DNA from: Mesobacillus jeotgali
GTDB taxonomy: Bacteria > Bacillota > Bacilli > Bacillales > Cytobacillaceae
Assembly: GCF_014856545.2 (NCBI RefSeq)
Contig: NZ_CP109811.1
Span: 738,001-802,000 of the forward strand
Length of the DNA: 64,000 bases
Reading direction: 5' to 3'
Notes under the pieces: model-generated
Seen by the model: only the letters and a program-made list of their open reading frames with translations
Databases searched by the model: none
What the model was told of the DNA's origin: nothing
In this document: in pieces, positions 49,478-58,049 of the stretch
Layout of the letters: each line of letters opens with the position of its first letter
Numbering within the stretch: position 1 is the stretch's first letter
Made by a program: the position numbers and the translations under genes

Positions 49478-51865
49478 TTGAAGAAGAAAAGTTCGTTGAA
49501 GGTTCTATCCAGCGTGGCAGCAAGTGCTGTATTCGCTTCTACATTATTTGCTGGTTCATTTGCAGGTTCACCAGCAGCAACTAAGACTGTTGAAGCTTCA
49601 ACAGCGCCGGTATCTGCACCAATCGATCTAAACATTGTTGACCAGGACCGCCTTGCAAAGGCTTTGCAGGAGCGAGGCCTGATTGCGAAAGGTGCTTCAT
49701 CGGAAGAAGTCAACAAAGCGGTAACAGAATATATTAAACAGAAGCAGGGAGCAAAAGCGGGCAAGACAGACAAGCATGCTGCCGAAGTTGAAATGGCCAA
49801 GAAGTCCAAGGACTTTTTGACAAAGCAAAAGGACAAGCTGACAAAGCAGCTTGAAAAAGGGCATGACAATTATAAAAAAGGCAAGCCAACAGGCTACGCG
49901 AAAGTGGATCCTGCGAAACAGGCTCCTTACAATGGCGGAGTCAGGGAGGACAAGGTTCTGGTTCTTTTAGCGGAATTCGCGGACTTCAAGCACAATAGCA
50001 TCGAGCAAGAAGAAGGCTATATGTATTCAGACGATTTTAGCCGTGAGCATTATGAAAAAATGCTGTTCGGCGATGAAGAGTTCACATTATTCAACGGTGA
50101 AAAGGTTCAGACGTTCAAGCAGTACTATGAAGAGCAGTCTGGCGGAAGCTACACAGTTGACGGTCATGTAACAGACTGGGTAACGGTACCTGGAAATGCT
50201 GCTGACTATGGTGACGACAATCCGGAAGGCGGGCATGACAACAATGGAGAAGTTGGACCACGTAATTTTGTAAAAGATGCATTGAAAGCAGCGGTTGAAG
50301 GCGGTCTTGATCTTTCTGAGTTCGACCAGTTCGATCTTTATGACCTTGATGGTGACGGCGATCAAAACGAGCCGGACGGACTTGTTGACCACTTGATGGT
50401 GCTTCACGCTGGTGTCGGCCAGGAAGCTGGCGGCGGCAAGCTTGGTGACGATGCTATTTGGTCACACCGCTGGGTATTGAATGGAGTTCATAAAGTTCCT
50501 GGCACTGAAGGAACCGCTCAAGTACCTTATTGGGACGGATCAATGGCGGCATACGATTACACTATCGAGCCTGAAGATGGAGCGGTTGGTGTATTCGCAC
50601 ACGAATTCGGCCACGACCTAGGCCTTCCAGATGAGTATGACACACAGTACACTGGACAAGGCGAGCCGGTTGCATCATGGTCAATCATGAGCGGCGGCAG
50701 CTGGAATGGAGCAGTTGCAGGCACAGAGCCTACAAGCTTCTCTCCTCAGAACAAAGAGTATTTCCAGAAAATCATGGGCGGCAACTGGGCCAACATTACA
50801 GAAGTTAACTATGACGAAATTGACGAAAACGGTTTGACAGCAGTCATTGACCAGAGCGTCACGAAGTCAAAGAATAACGGCATTGTCAAAGTGAACCTTC
50901 CTAAGAAAAAGGTTCAAGGCATTGAGCCAGGTTTCGGCGAAAAGTACTATTACAGCACAAAAGGCGATGACCTGCACACTGCATTGGAAACACCTGTATT
51001 CGACCTGACAGCTGCAACGACAGCTACTTTTGACTACAAAGCATGGTACGAAGTAGAATTCGATTATGACTATGTATTTGTAAACGCAGTAACAGAAGAT
51101 GGTACAGAAGTTGAGTTGGATGTAATCGGAGACGAAAACACTTCTGGCGGCATGGAAACAACTCAAGGTGAATGGGCAGACAAGTCTTATGACTTAAGCC
51201 AGTTCGCAGGCCAGAAAGTGCAGCTTGTATTTGAATATGTAACAGACGGAGGACTTGCTCCAGAAGGTTTCGCTATCGACAACCTGAGCCTGACTGTTGA
51301 CGGCGAAGTTGCTTTCTCTGACGATGCTGAAGGCACTCAGCAAGTGACTCTTGATGGATTCATCTCTACAAATGGTTTGTTTGATAAAGACCACTACTAC
51401 TATCTTGAGTGGAGAAATTACGCTGGCGCTGACAAGGGATTGATTGCCGGCCGCGGAGTGAAGTACAACACTGGTTTAGTTGTCTGGTACGGTGATGACA
51501 GCTTCACTGATAACTGGGTTGGCGTTCACCCGGGCGAAGGCTTCATAGGGGTTGTTGACTCTCATCCAGAAGCAATCGTCGGCACGCTTAACGGACAGGA
51601 TTCTGTAAATAGCAGCACACGTTATCAAATTGCTGACGCAGCATTCTCATTGGATAAGGCACCTGCCTGGACAGTCGATTCTCCATCTCGCGGACTATTC
51701 GATTATCAAGGCCTTCCAGGTGTGACAACATTTGATGACTCAAATAAGTACATCAACGAACTGATTCCAGATGCAGGCAAAAAGCTGCCTAACTACGGAT
51801 TGAAGTTCCAGGTCATCGGCGAAGCGAAGGATAACTCTGCTGGTGCAGTTTGGATCCATAAATAA
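49478..51865 (+). CDS. inhA: Immune inhibitor A metalloprotease (M6 family)
   Basis: 795 residues from TTG 49478 with GCAGGGGG upstream. Signal peptide 1-38, propeptide, then the M6 catalytic domain with [13 protein letters not shown] (His375, zinc site H-E-x-x-H-x-x-G-x-x-D/E) and a calcium-like L-D-G-D-G-D-Q-N-E stretch, followed by beta-rich C-terminal domains (V-F-D-L-T-A-A-T and [12 protein letters not shown]). A secreted protease cleaving host antibacterial proteins or scavenging peptides. Complete, no anchor. Confidence 0.94.
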   Translation: MKKKSSLKVLSSVAASAVFASTLFAGSFAGSPAATKTVEASTAPVSAPIDLNIVDQDRLAKALQERGLIAKGASSEEVNKAVTEYIKQKQGAKAGKTDKHAAEVEMAKKSKDFLTKQKDKLTKQLEKGHDNYKKGKPTGYAKVDPAKQAPYNGGVREDKVLVLLAEFADFKHNSIEQEEGYMYSDDFSREHYEKMLFGDEEFTLFNGEKVQTFKQYYEEQSGGSYTVDGHVTDWVTVPGNAADYGDDNPEGGHDNNGEVGPRNFVKDALKAAVEGGLDLSEFDQFDLYDLDGDGDQNEPDGLVDHLMVLHAGVGQEAGGGKLGDDAIWSHRWVLNGVHKVPGTEGTAQVPYWDGSMAAYDYTIEPEDGAVGVFAHEFGHDLGLPDEYDTQYTGQGEPVASWSIMSGGSWNGAVAGTEPTSFSPQNKEYFQKIMGGNWANITEVNYDEIDENGLTAVIDQSVTKSKNNGIVKVNLPKKKVQGIEPGFGEKYYYSTKGDDLHTALETPVFDLTAATTATFDYKAWYEVEFDYDYVFVNAVTEDGTEVELDVIGDENTSGGMETTQGEWADKSYDLSQFAGQKVQLVFEYVTDGGLAPEGFAIDNLSLTVDGEVAFSDDAEGTQQVTLDGFISTNGLFDKDHYYYLEWRNYAGADKGLIAGRGVKYNTGLVVWYGDDSFTDNWVGVHPGEGFIGVVDSHPEAIVGTLNGQDSVNSSTRYQIADAAFSLDKAPAWTVDSPSRGLFDYQGLPGVTTFDDSNKYINELIPDAGKKLPNYGLKFQVIGEAKDNSAGAVWIHK

Positions 51866-51881
51866 GATTTAGTTTTTGAAG

Positions 51882-51913
51882 ACATCGGGCGGCTTCTCGC
51901 TCGATGTTTTTTT
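51882..51913 (+). terminator. Intrinsic terminator after inhA
   Basis: ACATCG / CGATGT stem with GC-rich interior and seven T. A shorter copy of the ACATC...CGATGT pair appears at 51925-51943. Confidence 0.75.
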
Positions 51914-51963
51914 GTGATATTCGGAGACATCACTCGCTCGATGTCTATTTATGAATTGGAAAA

Positions 51964-52098
51964 AATCGCTCAGAATTTCCAAGTCGCCAATAAAATTGGA
52001 TTTTCGCCAATATATTAAAATTTTCGCCAATAAATCTGTGGAATCGCCAATATATTTGAATTATCGCCAATAAAATTGTGAAAACCGCCAATAAAACA
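51964..52098. repeat. 20-bp degenerate tandem repeat array
   Basis: TCGCCAATA occurs at 51984, 52004, 52024, 52044 and 52064, exactly 20 bp apart, plus a variant (CCGCCAATA) at about 52085. Spacer bases vary. Same type as the 24.4 and 55.3 kb arrays. Confidence 0.8.
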
Positions 52099-52220
52099 TA
52101 ATCAGCTAAAAAACAATCTATAATAAAAGGTGCAAAATGCCAATTTTCAGGGGAATACTGGACTTATATTCGTGTTTTAGCTAGTATCAATACTAGAATG
52201 TTTAACTGAAGGAGAAAATC

Positions 52221-53363
52221 ATGTCAGAAACTCAACAAATTATATCGCAACTACAACCGTTCCTGCAGCAGGCCTGGGAGAAGGCCGGATTCGAGACGAT
52301 GACTTCTGTCCAGACGACAGCCATTCCGCTAATAATAGAAGGAAAAGATGTTGTCGGAGAGTCGCCGACTGGTACTGGAAAAACTTTGGCGTACCTGCTT
52401 CCTGTTTTAAATAAAATCGATCCTAAAATGCAGAACACACAGGCAGTCATCCTGGCTTCATCACAGGAGCTTGTCATGCAGATCCTGGCCGAAATCCAGA
52501 AATGGAGCGAAGGCAGCGGAATCAAATCGGCAAGCCTGATCGGCGGTGCGAACCTGAAGCGCCAGATTGACAAGCTGAAGAAGAGCCCGCATATCATCGT
52601 CGGAACTCCGGGCCGGACGAATGAACTGATCAAGCAAAAGAAGCTGAAAATGCACAAAGTCCATACAGTGGTCCTTGATGAAGGCGACCAGCTTCTAACT
52701 CCTGAGCATAATGAAACGGTAAAAAGCATTGTTAAATCGACACTTGCTGATCAAAGACAGCTTCTGCTATTTTCAGCCACTCTTCCAGAGACTGTTGAAA
52801 AATCAATCAAGAGATTGGCGAAGGACCCAGAGATCATCAATGTCAAAAAGGATGAGACGATCGATGCTGCCAAAGTTGAGCATATTTATTTTCTCAGCGA
52901 GCAGCGTGACAAAATCAAAGTCCTTGAGAAGATTGCCCGCCTGGATGGAACGAAGTCACTTGTTTTCATCAAGGACATCGCGAACCTGACTATAGCTGCT
53001 GAAAAACTGAAGTTCAAGGACATTCATGTCGGCCAGCTGCACAGTGATTTGGACAAACAGGACCGTCAGCGGTATTTGAACAAATTCCGTGATGGCAACA
53101 GCGAAATGCTGCTTGTCACCGATATCGCAGCACGCGGATTGGATATCAAGGGTGTCACGCATGTCGTCCATTTTGATTTCCCGAGGGAGCAGGACCAATA
53201 TGTTCACCGCTCCGGACGTACAGGCCGATTCGGCGCGGAAGGAACCGTCATCTCGATTGTCAACGAGCGTGAAGAGCGCGATATGAAAAAATACTGCAAA
53301 GCACTTAATATTACGCCAGTGCAAAAAGAATTTTACGGCGGTAAAATTGTCGATCCTGAATAA
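52221..53363 (+). CDS. DEAD-box RNA helicase (YfmL-like)
   Basis: 380 residues; ATG with GAAGGAGAAAATC upstream. Two RecA domains: motif I S-P-T-G-T-G-K-T, motif Ia and G-G-A-N, motif II written V-L-D-E-G-D (not DEAD), motif III F-S-A-T, then motif V T-D-I-A-A-R-G-L-D and motif VI H-R-S-G-R-T-G-R-F. No C-terminal RNA-binding extension, as in the short helicase YfmL. Remodels structured RNA, often in ribosome assembly or cold growth. Confidence 0.9.
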   Translation: MSETQQIISQLQPFLQQAWEKAGFETMTSVQTTAIPLIIEGKDVVGESPTGTGKTLAYLLPVLNKIDPKMQNTQAVILASSQELVMQILAEIQKWSEGSGIKSASLIGGANLKRQIDKLKKSPHIIVGTPGRTNELIKQKKLKMHKVHTVVLDEGDQLLTPEHNETVKSIVKSTLADQRQLLLFSATLPETVEKSIKRLAKDPEIINVKKDETIDAAKVEHIYFLSEQRDKIKVLEKIARLDGTKSLVFIKDIANLTIAAEKLKFKDIHVGQLHSDLDKQDRQRYLNKFRDGNSEMLLVTDIAARGLDIKGVTHVVHFDFPREQDQYVHRSGRTGRFGAEGTVISIVNEREERDMKKYCKALNITPVQKEFYGGKIVDPE

Positions 53364-53372
53364 TGAGTTGCG

Positions 53373-53403
53373 AAGCTATAGGACTTTTTCCTATAGCTTT
53401 TTT
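53373..53403 (+). terminator. Intrinsic terminator after the helicase gene
   Basis: Perfect 11-bp stem AAGCTATAGGA / TCCTATAGCTT followed by T run. Confidence 0.85.
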
Positions 53404-53465
53404 ACTGTAAATAAAGGGTTTTAAGTGAAAAAATCAGAATATATATTCCGTAGATTATTTTTGAA

Positions 53466-53505
53466 GGCTCTGATAAGCGGTTGTATCAACATAACAGAGC
53501 CCTTT
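53466..53505 (+). promoter_or_regulatory. Hairpin just upstream of the amidase gene
   Basis: GGCTCTG / CAGAGCC with 22 bases between and CTTTT after it, ending 19 bases before the amidase start. It looks like a terminator placed in a leader: possible attenuation of the amidase. Confidence 0.45.
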
Positions 53506-53523
53506 TGAAAGGAATTGTTGAAA

Positions 53524-55011
53524 GTGAAAAATCCACATTTGAATACATTGATGGAAGAGTGGCTGCCGGAAGCGACGATTGATGAGATGCAGGAGAAAAT
53601 GGAGAATGGCGAACTTTCTTCGCATGATTTGGTCCTGATGTATCAGGCCCGCATCCCGGCTTTTGATAGTATAACCAAGTCCGTGCTTGAGTTGAATCCC
53701 GATGCACTGCACATTGCGGCTGCCCTGGATGCTGAACGAAAACAGAAAGGTCCCAGAGGCCCTTTGCACGGCATTCCGGTCCTCATCAAAGATAATATTG
53801 ATACTAACGATAAAATGCATACTAGTGCTGGATCACTGGCATTGAAGGATTCATTTGCCCAGAAGGATTCCTTTGTCGCCGCCAAGCTCAGGGAAGCAGG
53901 CGCCGTCATTCTTGGCAAAACGAATATGACCGAATGGGCAAATTTCATGGCAAATAACATGAAGAGCGGCTACAGCTCACGTGGAGGCCAGGTGCTGAAT
54001 CCGTATGGTCCAGGGAAGTTTGATGTCGGCGGCTCGAGTGCTGGTTCGGGTGCCGCAATTGCTGCTAATTTGGCTGCAGTTGCAGTCGGAACGGAAACAG
54101 ATGGGTCGATTTTAAATCCTTCTTCGAGAAATTCATTGGTTGGCATCAAGCCGACAGTCGGACTTGTCAGCCGCAGCGGCATCATCCCGATTGCCCACAC
54201 TCAGGATACGGCAGGCCCGATGGCAAGAACGGTAAAGGATGCGGTTTATCTTTTAGAAGCGATTGCCGGACAGGATCCGCAAGACCCGGCAACGATGGTC
54301 AGTTTACCTGAATTCAAACACGTCTCTCTTTTTGATGAAAAAGCATTAAAAGGAGCTAAAATCGCTGTTGTCAGAGAAGAATATATTGGCGAGTGGACTC
54401 ATGAACAGGAGCAAATTTTTCAAAAAGCGGTTGAAAAATTGGAGGAGCTTGGCGCGGAAATCGTTGAAGCAGAAATCCCGGCGGCGAAAGCGACCTGGGG
54501 ATACAAAGTTTTGAGCTATGAATTCAAAGCGGATCTGAATGCTTATCTGAAAGGTCTGTCTCCGAATGTTCCCGTCAGGACACTTGCTGATGTGATTGCC
54601 TTCAATTATGAGCATGGCGAAAAAACGCTGAAGTACGGACAGGAAGTGCTGCTCGAATCTGAAGGAACAAGCGGGACCCTAACCGAGGCTGAGTACCTCG
54701 AAGAGCTTGAATACAATCTTTATATGGCAAGGGAGCAGGGTATTGACTATGCCTTGAAAGAATATGGTGCTGACGCGGTGCTGTTCCCGATGGATGGATC
54801 GACAATCGGCTCTAAAGCAGGATACCCATCCGTTACGGTCCCGACTGCTTTTACTGAAGATGGAGAGCCAGTCGGGATCACCTTCTCGGGAACCGCCTTC
54901 AGCGAACCATTGCTGATCAGGCTTGCCTATGCTTACGAGCAGGCAACCAACGTTCGGAGGGCGCCTGAACTTAGAATAAACGCCGAAGAAAAAATCCATA
55001 CTACTTCATGA
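53524..55011 (+). CDS. Amidase family protein
   Basis: 495 residues; GTG 53524 is chosen from the spacing to AAAGGA (TTG 53515 or 53518 are alternatives). Amidase signature: catalytic Lys in L-I-K-D-N-I-D, cis-Ser in S-S-A-G-S-G and nucleophile Ser in G-T-E-T-D-G-S-I. Hydrolyses an amide to acid and ammonia; full catalytic triad present. Not GatA, since no gatB/gatC neighbours. Substrate unknown. Confidence 0.9.
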   Translation: MKNPHLNTLMEEWLPEATIDEMQEKMENGELSSHDLVLMYQARIPAFDSITKSVLELNPDALHIAAALDAERKQKGPRGPLHGIPVLIKDNIDTNDKMHTSAGSLALKDSFAQKDSFVAAKLREAGAVILGKTNMTEWANFMANNMKSGYSSRGGQVLNPYGPGKFDVGGSSAGSGAAIAANLAAVAVGTETDGSILNPSSRNSLVGIKPTVGLVSRSGIIPIAHTQDTAGPMARTVKDAVYLLEAIAGQDPQDPATMVSLPEFKHVSLFDEKALKGAKIAVVREEYIGEWTHEQEQIFQKAVEKLEELGAEIVEAEIPAAKATWGYKVLSYEFKADLNAYLKGLSPNVPVRTLADVIAFNYEHGEKTLKYGQEVLLESEGTSGTLTEAEYLEELEYNLYMAREQGIDYALKEYGADAVLFPMDGSTIGSKAGYPSVTVPTAFTEDGEPVGITFSGTAFSEPLLIRLAYAYEQATNVRRAPELRINAEEKIHTTS

Positions 55012-55035
55012 ATCCATTAAAAGGAGCGAGGTAGA

Positions 55036-55170
55036 ATGGGTAGACAAAAGCTCGGCAACGGAAATGCCCAGCGCAACAACAACAAGAAAAAAGGCAACAA
55101 CACACCCGAAGAACTAGTCGAGTTCACAACCGGACAGAAAGAGAAGAAGTTCAATAATCCGATTGATTAA
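55036..55170 (+). CDS. Small basic protein, function unknown
   Basis: 44 residues; ATG with AAGGAGCGAGG upstream, 24 bases after the amidase stop. M-G-R-Q-K-L-G-N-G-N-A-Q-R-N-N-N then Lys/Asn-rich and ending N-N-P-I-D. Polar, Asn-rich, no membrane part; the composition recalls small spore proteins, but I cannot match a family. Terminator follows directly, so it is probably a real gene. Confidence 0.65.
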   Translation: MGRQKLGNGNAQRNNNKKKGNNTPEELVEFTTGQKEKKFNNPID

Positions 55171-55174
55171 CAGC

Positions 55175-55212
55175 AAAGTGCCCCGGCGATTCCTCGCTAG
55201 GGCACTTTTTAC
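55175..55212 (+). terminator. Intrinsic terminator
   Basis: Perfect stem AAAGTGCCC / GGGCACTTT and TTTTT. Confidence 0.85.
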
Positions 55213-55302
55213 ATTAAAAACACAAAATATCGGAAAAAATCTGGTGAAAATACCAAACACTACATGAGAAACAAGCGTAGACAAAGCCTAATCAAAAACT
55301 TA

Positions 55303-55412
55303 TTGGCGAAAAAATAGTTTATTCGACCACATTTTAAAATTATTCGACCACATTTCGAATTATATTGGCGGATTTTAAATTATTTCGACCACATTTCAGG
55401 ATTTATCGACCA
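55303..55412. repeat. ~21-bp degenerate tandem repeat array
   Basis: TTCGACCACATTT-type units at 55322, 55343, 55384 and 55405 (variant ATCGACC), interleaved with TTGGCG units at 55303 and 55365. Spacing 19-22 bp. Between a terminator and the convergent yitT-like gene. Confidence 0.75.
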
Positions 55413-55434
55413 ACTGCTCATCCATCAAGTCGAA

Positions 55435-56301
55435 TCAATGCCCGCCGCTCTTATCAAAGTTGCTTCCTGAAACGTCGGCGACATTTTCTATGGCGACAAG
55501 CGCATTTGGATCAATTTCATCGACAACTGAGCGCAGTGTGGACAACTCGATTCGGCTAACGATGGTGTAGATGATTTTTTTCGGCTCGTTTGAAAAAACA
55601 CCTTGGCCCTGGATATAGGTCATCCCCCGGCCTAATTGCTTTAGTAATGCTTCGGCGATTTCTTCAGGAACATCGGAAATGATCGTGACTGATTTTAGCT
55701 CTTCCATGCCTTCGACAACGACGTCGATCATCTTGAAGGCAATGAAATAGGTGATGATGGAGTACATGGCCGTTTCCCAGCTGAACACGAGCAGGGCGGC
55801 TAAAATGAAGATGAATAAGTTCATGACCATGACGATCTGCCCGACAGAGACGGTGCGCTTTTTGCTGACAAGGATGGCGATGATTTCTGTTCCGTCCAGT
55901 GCGCCGCCTGCCCGGATGACCAGACCGACCCCTGTTCCAAGGATGACCGCGCCGATGATCGTTGCTAAAAATAAATCATCCGTCACAGGTTCGAAATGGT
56001 GTAAATAAGCAGTCGCTCCCGATAAAATAATGACCCCATACAAGGTGCGAAGCGTGAATTTTAAGCCCATTCTCCGATATCCGATATACAGGAAAGGAAG
56101 GTTAAACACAATCAGGAATATACTCATCGATATGTTCGTCAGTTCCGCTGCGATGATTGATAGACCGATGACCCCACCGTCAAGGATCGCGTTAGGAACA
56201 AGGAACAAATCGAGCCCGAATGCCGCGATAATCGCCCCGATTGTGATCGTCACAAGCTGTGTGACCTCTTTGACTATTCTTTTTTTCTTCGTTGCTGCCA
56301 C
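55435..56301 (-). CDS. YitT-family membrane protein (DUF161 + DUF2179)
   Basis: 288 residues from a minus-strand GTG. About five membrane helices (residues ~10-200; G-L-D-L-F-L-V-P-N-A-I-L-D-G-G-V-I-G-L is the family signature) followed by a cytosolic DUF2179 domain (~residues 205-288; G-R-G-M-T-Y-I-Q-G-Q-G). Proteins of this family (YitT, YqfU, YpjC) are of unknown function, possibly transporters. No operon partner. Confidence 0.88.
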   Translation of the reverse strand: MAATKKKRIVKEVTQLVTITIGAIIAAFGLDLFLVPNAILDGGVIGLSIIAAELTNISMSIFLIVFNLPFLYIGYRRMGLKFTLRTLYGVIILSGATAYLHHFEPVTDDLFLATIIGAVILGTGVGLVIRAGGALDGTEIIAILVSKKRTVSVGQIVMVMNLFIFILAALLVFSWETAMYSIITYFIAFKMIDVVVEGMEELKSVTIISDVPEEIAEALLKQLGRGMTYIQGQGVFSNEPKKIIYTIVSRIELSTLRSVVDEIDPNALVAIENVADVSGSNFDKSGGH

Positions 56302-56479
56302 TAAATATCAAACCCTTTTCTATAAAAAATTCTACTATTAATTAGTAAGGTATGTACTATACTTATTGTATCAAACATTAAAGCAAGCTGGTATTTTTTC
56401 ATTATATATCCATGATTAGTGAAAGCGGTAATTGGGGTAATGAGAAGGGGAAGTTATTTGAAATTACGGAGGGGCTATT

Positions 56480-57733
56480 TTGGCTAACAATACTCAAGCT
56501 AAACATAAATCAAATAACCAGTCAGGTTCAAAAAATAAGATGAATCATCAGACTGGTAAAAATAAAAGAAAGTCATATATGAATACCAATCCTAGACCGC
56601 AGGAGAAAGAGGAAAACAGATTGAAGCGGGTTGATGAGAGAAATCAAAAGCAGGATGGCAATAAAGGAAGCGAAAATGGGAAGCCATCATATCAATCAAA
56701 AAGAGAGAATGGCAACTCTTCTTCCAACCATTCAAAAAATGATAAAAGCAAGTCTGCCAACCAACAGGCAGGCAATGGCAATGGAAACACATCTTCCGAT
56801 CCATCCAAGAACGGTAAAGAAAATGTTAAACCAGCTTCAAATCAATCTAAGAATGGCAAACCAGCCTCAAATCCATCCCACAACGGTAAAGAAAATGGCA
56901 AACCAGCCTCCAATCAATCGATAAACGGCAATGGGAAAAAGGGTGGAAATGAAACTGGTAAGAATTCATCAAATAAAAATCCTGACTCTGGAGCGAAAAC
57001 TCCAGAAGACCAGGAAGTAAAGCATAAGGAGCAATCCGGCAAGTTCGAGACGGCCTTTAACAGGATTCACAAAGCGTTGAAGGAAATGGTAAAGGGAACG
57101 GACAGCGATGCGTTCGTCGAACTGCTGTACTCTGGGTATAAAAATCATTCACTGGTTCGTAAATATAAAAGTGAGCTGCATCAGTTTGCCAAGCTACGCA
57201 ATGCGATTGTCCATGAACGAGTGAACGCAGATTATTATATTGCCGAGCCGCATATTGAGGTGGTCGAACGGATCGAGGAAATCGCCAGGGAGTTTGAGAA
57301 GCCGCAGACGGCATTATCAATCGCGACCAGCCCGGTGTTTTATTATTATGAAGATGCTTATCTTAAAGATGTGCTGAAAGTGATCAATAAGTTTGATTTT
57401 ACAAGATTCCCTGTCTACGACAAGGATGATAAGTATGTTGCCTTGCTGACTTCAACGGAAATCATCCAGTGGATGGCGAAGCATTTTTCCGACAGTGTGG
57501 TCCATTTCGAGGACGTCCGTGTCAAAGAACTATTGACGAAGGGGAAAAATTACTTTGTGACCTTTGTGGATGAGGATGCATCACTGTATCATATTGAAGA
57601 ATTATTCGAGCGTTACCATACAAGAGGCAAGAAGCTGCAGGCAGTCATCATTACGGAAACGGGAGACCGCCATGGAAAGCCAATTGGCGTGATCACGCCT
57701 TGGGACCTGCTTGATAGCGATCCGGAAGATTGA
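56480..57733 (+). CDS. Low-complexity / HEPN-like / CBS domain protein
   Basis: 417 residues from TTG 56480 with ACGGAGGGG upstream. Residues ~1-180: Asn/Lys/Ser/Gly-rich disordered tail with repeated K-P-A-S-N-x-S-x-N-G units. Residues ~190-265: helical, with K-L-R-N-A-I-V-H-E-R; R240-N-A-I-V-H245 matches the R-x4-6-H motif of HEPN ribonuclease-like domains. Residues ~275-415: a CBS pair (F-D-F-T-R-F-P-V-Y, L-L-T-S-T-E-I, I-G-V-I-T-P-W-D-L-L) that may bind nucleotides. Cytosolic. A ligand-gated nuclease or RNA-binding protein is an inference; no toxin-antitoxin partner is adjacent. Confidence 0.7.
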   Translation: MANNTQAKHKSNNQSGSKNKMNHQTGKNKRKSYMNTNPRPQEKEENRLKRVDERNQKQDGNKGSENGKPSYQSKRENGNSSSNHSKNDKSKSANQQAGNGNGNTSSDPSKNGKENVKPASNQSKNGKPASNPSHNGKENGKPASNQSINGNGKKGGNETGKNSSNKNPDSGAKTPEDQEVKHKEQSGKFETAFNRIHKALKEMVKGTDSDAFVELLYSGYKNHSLVRKYKSELHQFAKLRNAIVHERVNADYYIAEPHIEVVERIEEIAREFEKPQTALSIATSPVFYYYEDAYLKDVLKVINKFDFTRFPVYDKDDKYVALLTSTEIIQWMAKHFSDSVVHFEDVRVKELLTKGKNYFVTFVDEDASLYHIEELFERYHTRGKKLQAVIITETGDRHGKPIGVITPWDLLDSDPED

Positions 57734-57794
57734 GCTGGAAATTTATAAGCTGTTTTTAAGCTTGAATCCAGTGTTTTCAGTAAGTGAACTGTCA

Positions 57795-57824
57795 TTGACG
57801 ATAAACCATCGATGCTGATATACT
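57795..57824 (+). promoter_or_regulatory. Promoter of the S-box unit
   Basis: TTGACG (57795-57800), 18-base spacer, TATACT (57819-57824); places the transcript start just upstream of the riboswitch. Confidence 0.65.
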
Positions 57825-57855
57825 TCAGCTATCTAAACTATTTTTAAACCCGAAA

Positions 57856-58004
57856 TACCTCTTATCCAGAGCGGCGGAGGGACAGGCCCTGTGAAGCCCG
57901 GCAACCTTCTTTCATAATGAAAGGTGCTAATTCCTGAAGATTGCAGTCTGAAGATAAGTGAGGCTGATTGAACTGTAACCTCTCCTTATTTGGAGAGGTT
58001 TTTT
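57856..58004 (+). ncRNA. SAM-I riboswitch (S-box) with terminator
   Basis: Conserved S-box core: CTTATCCAGAG (P1), CGGCGGAGGGA, GGCCC, GAAGCCCGGCAACC, AAGGTGCTAATTCCTG and closing GATAAG; P1 pairs CCTCTTATC with GATAAGTGAGG. Followed by terminator stem AACCTCTCC / GGAGAGGTT with TTTTT. High S-adenosylmethionine stops transcription of the downstream Cys/Met enzyme. Confidence 0.96.
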
Positions 58005-58049
58005 ATGATTATTTTTTCCATACTACAAATTCTAAAAGCAGGTGACAAA

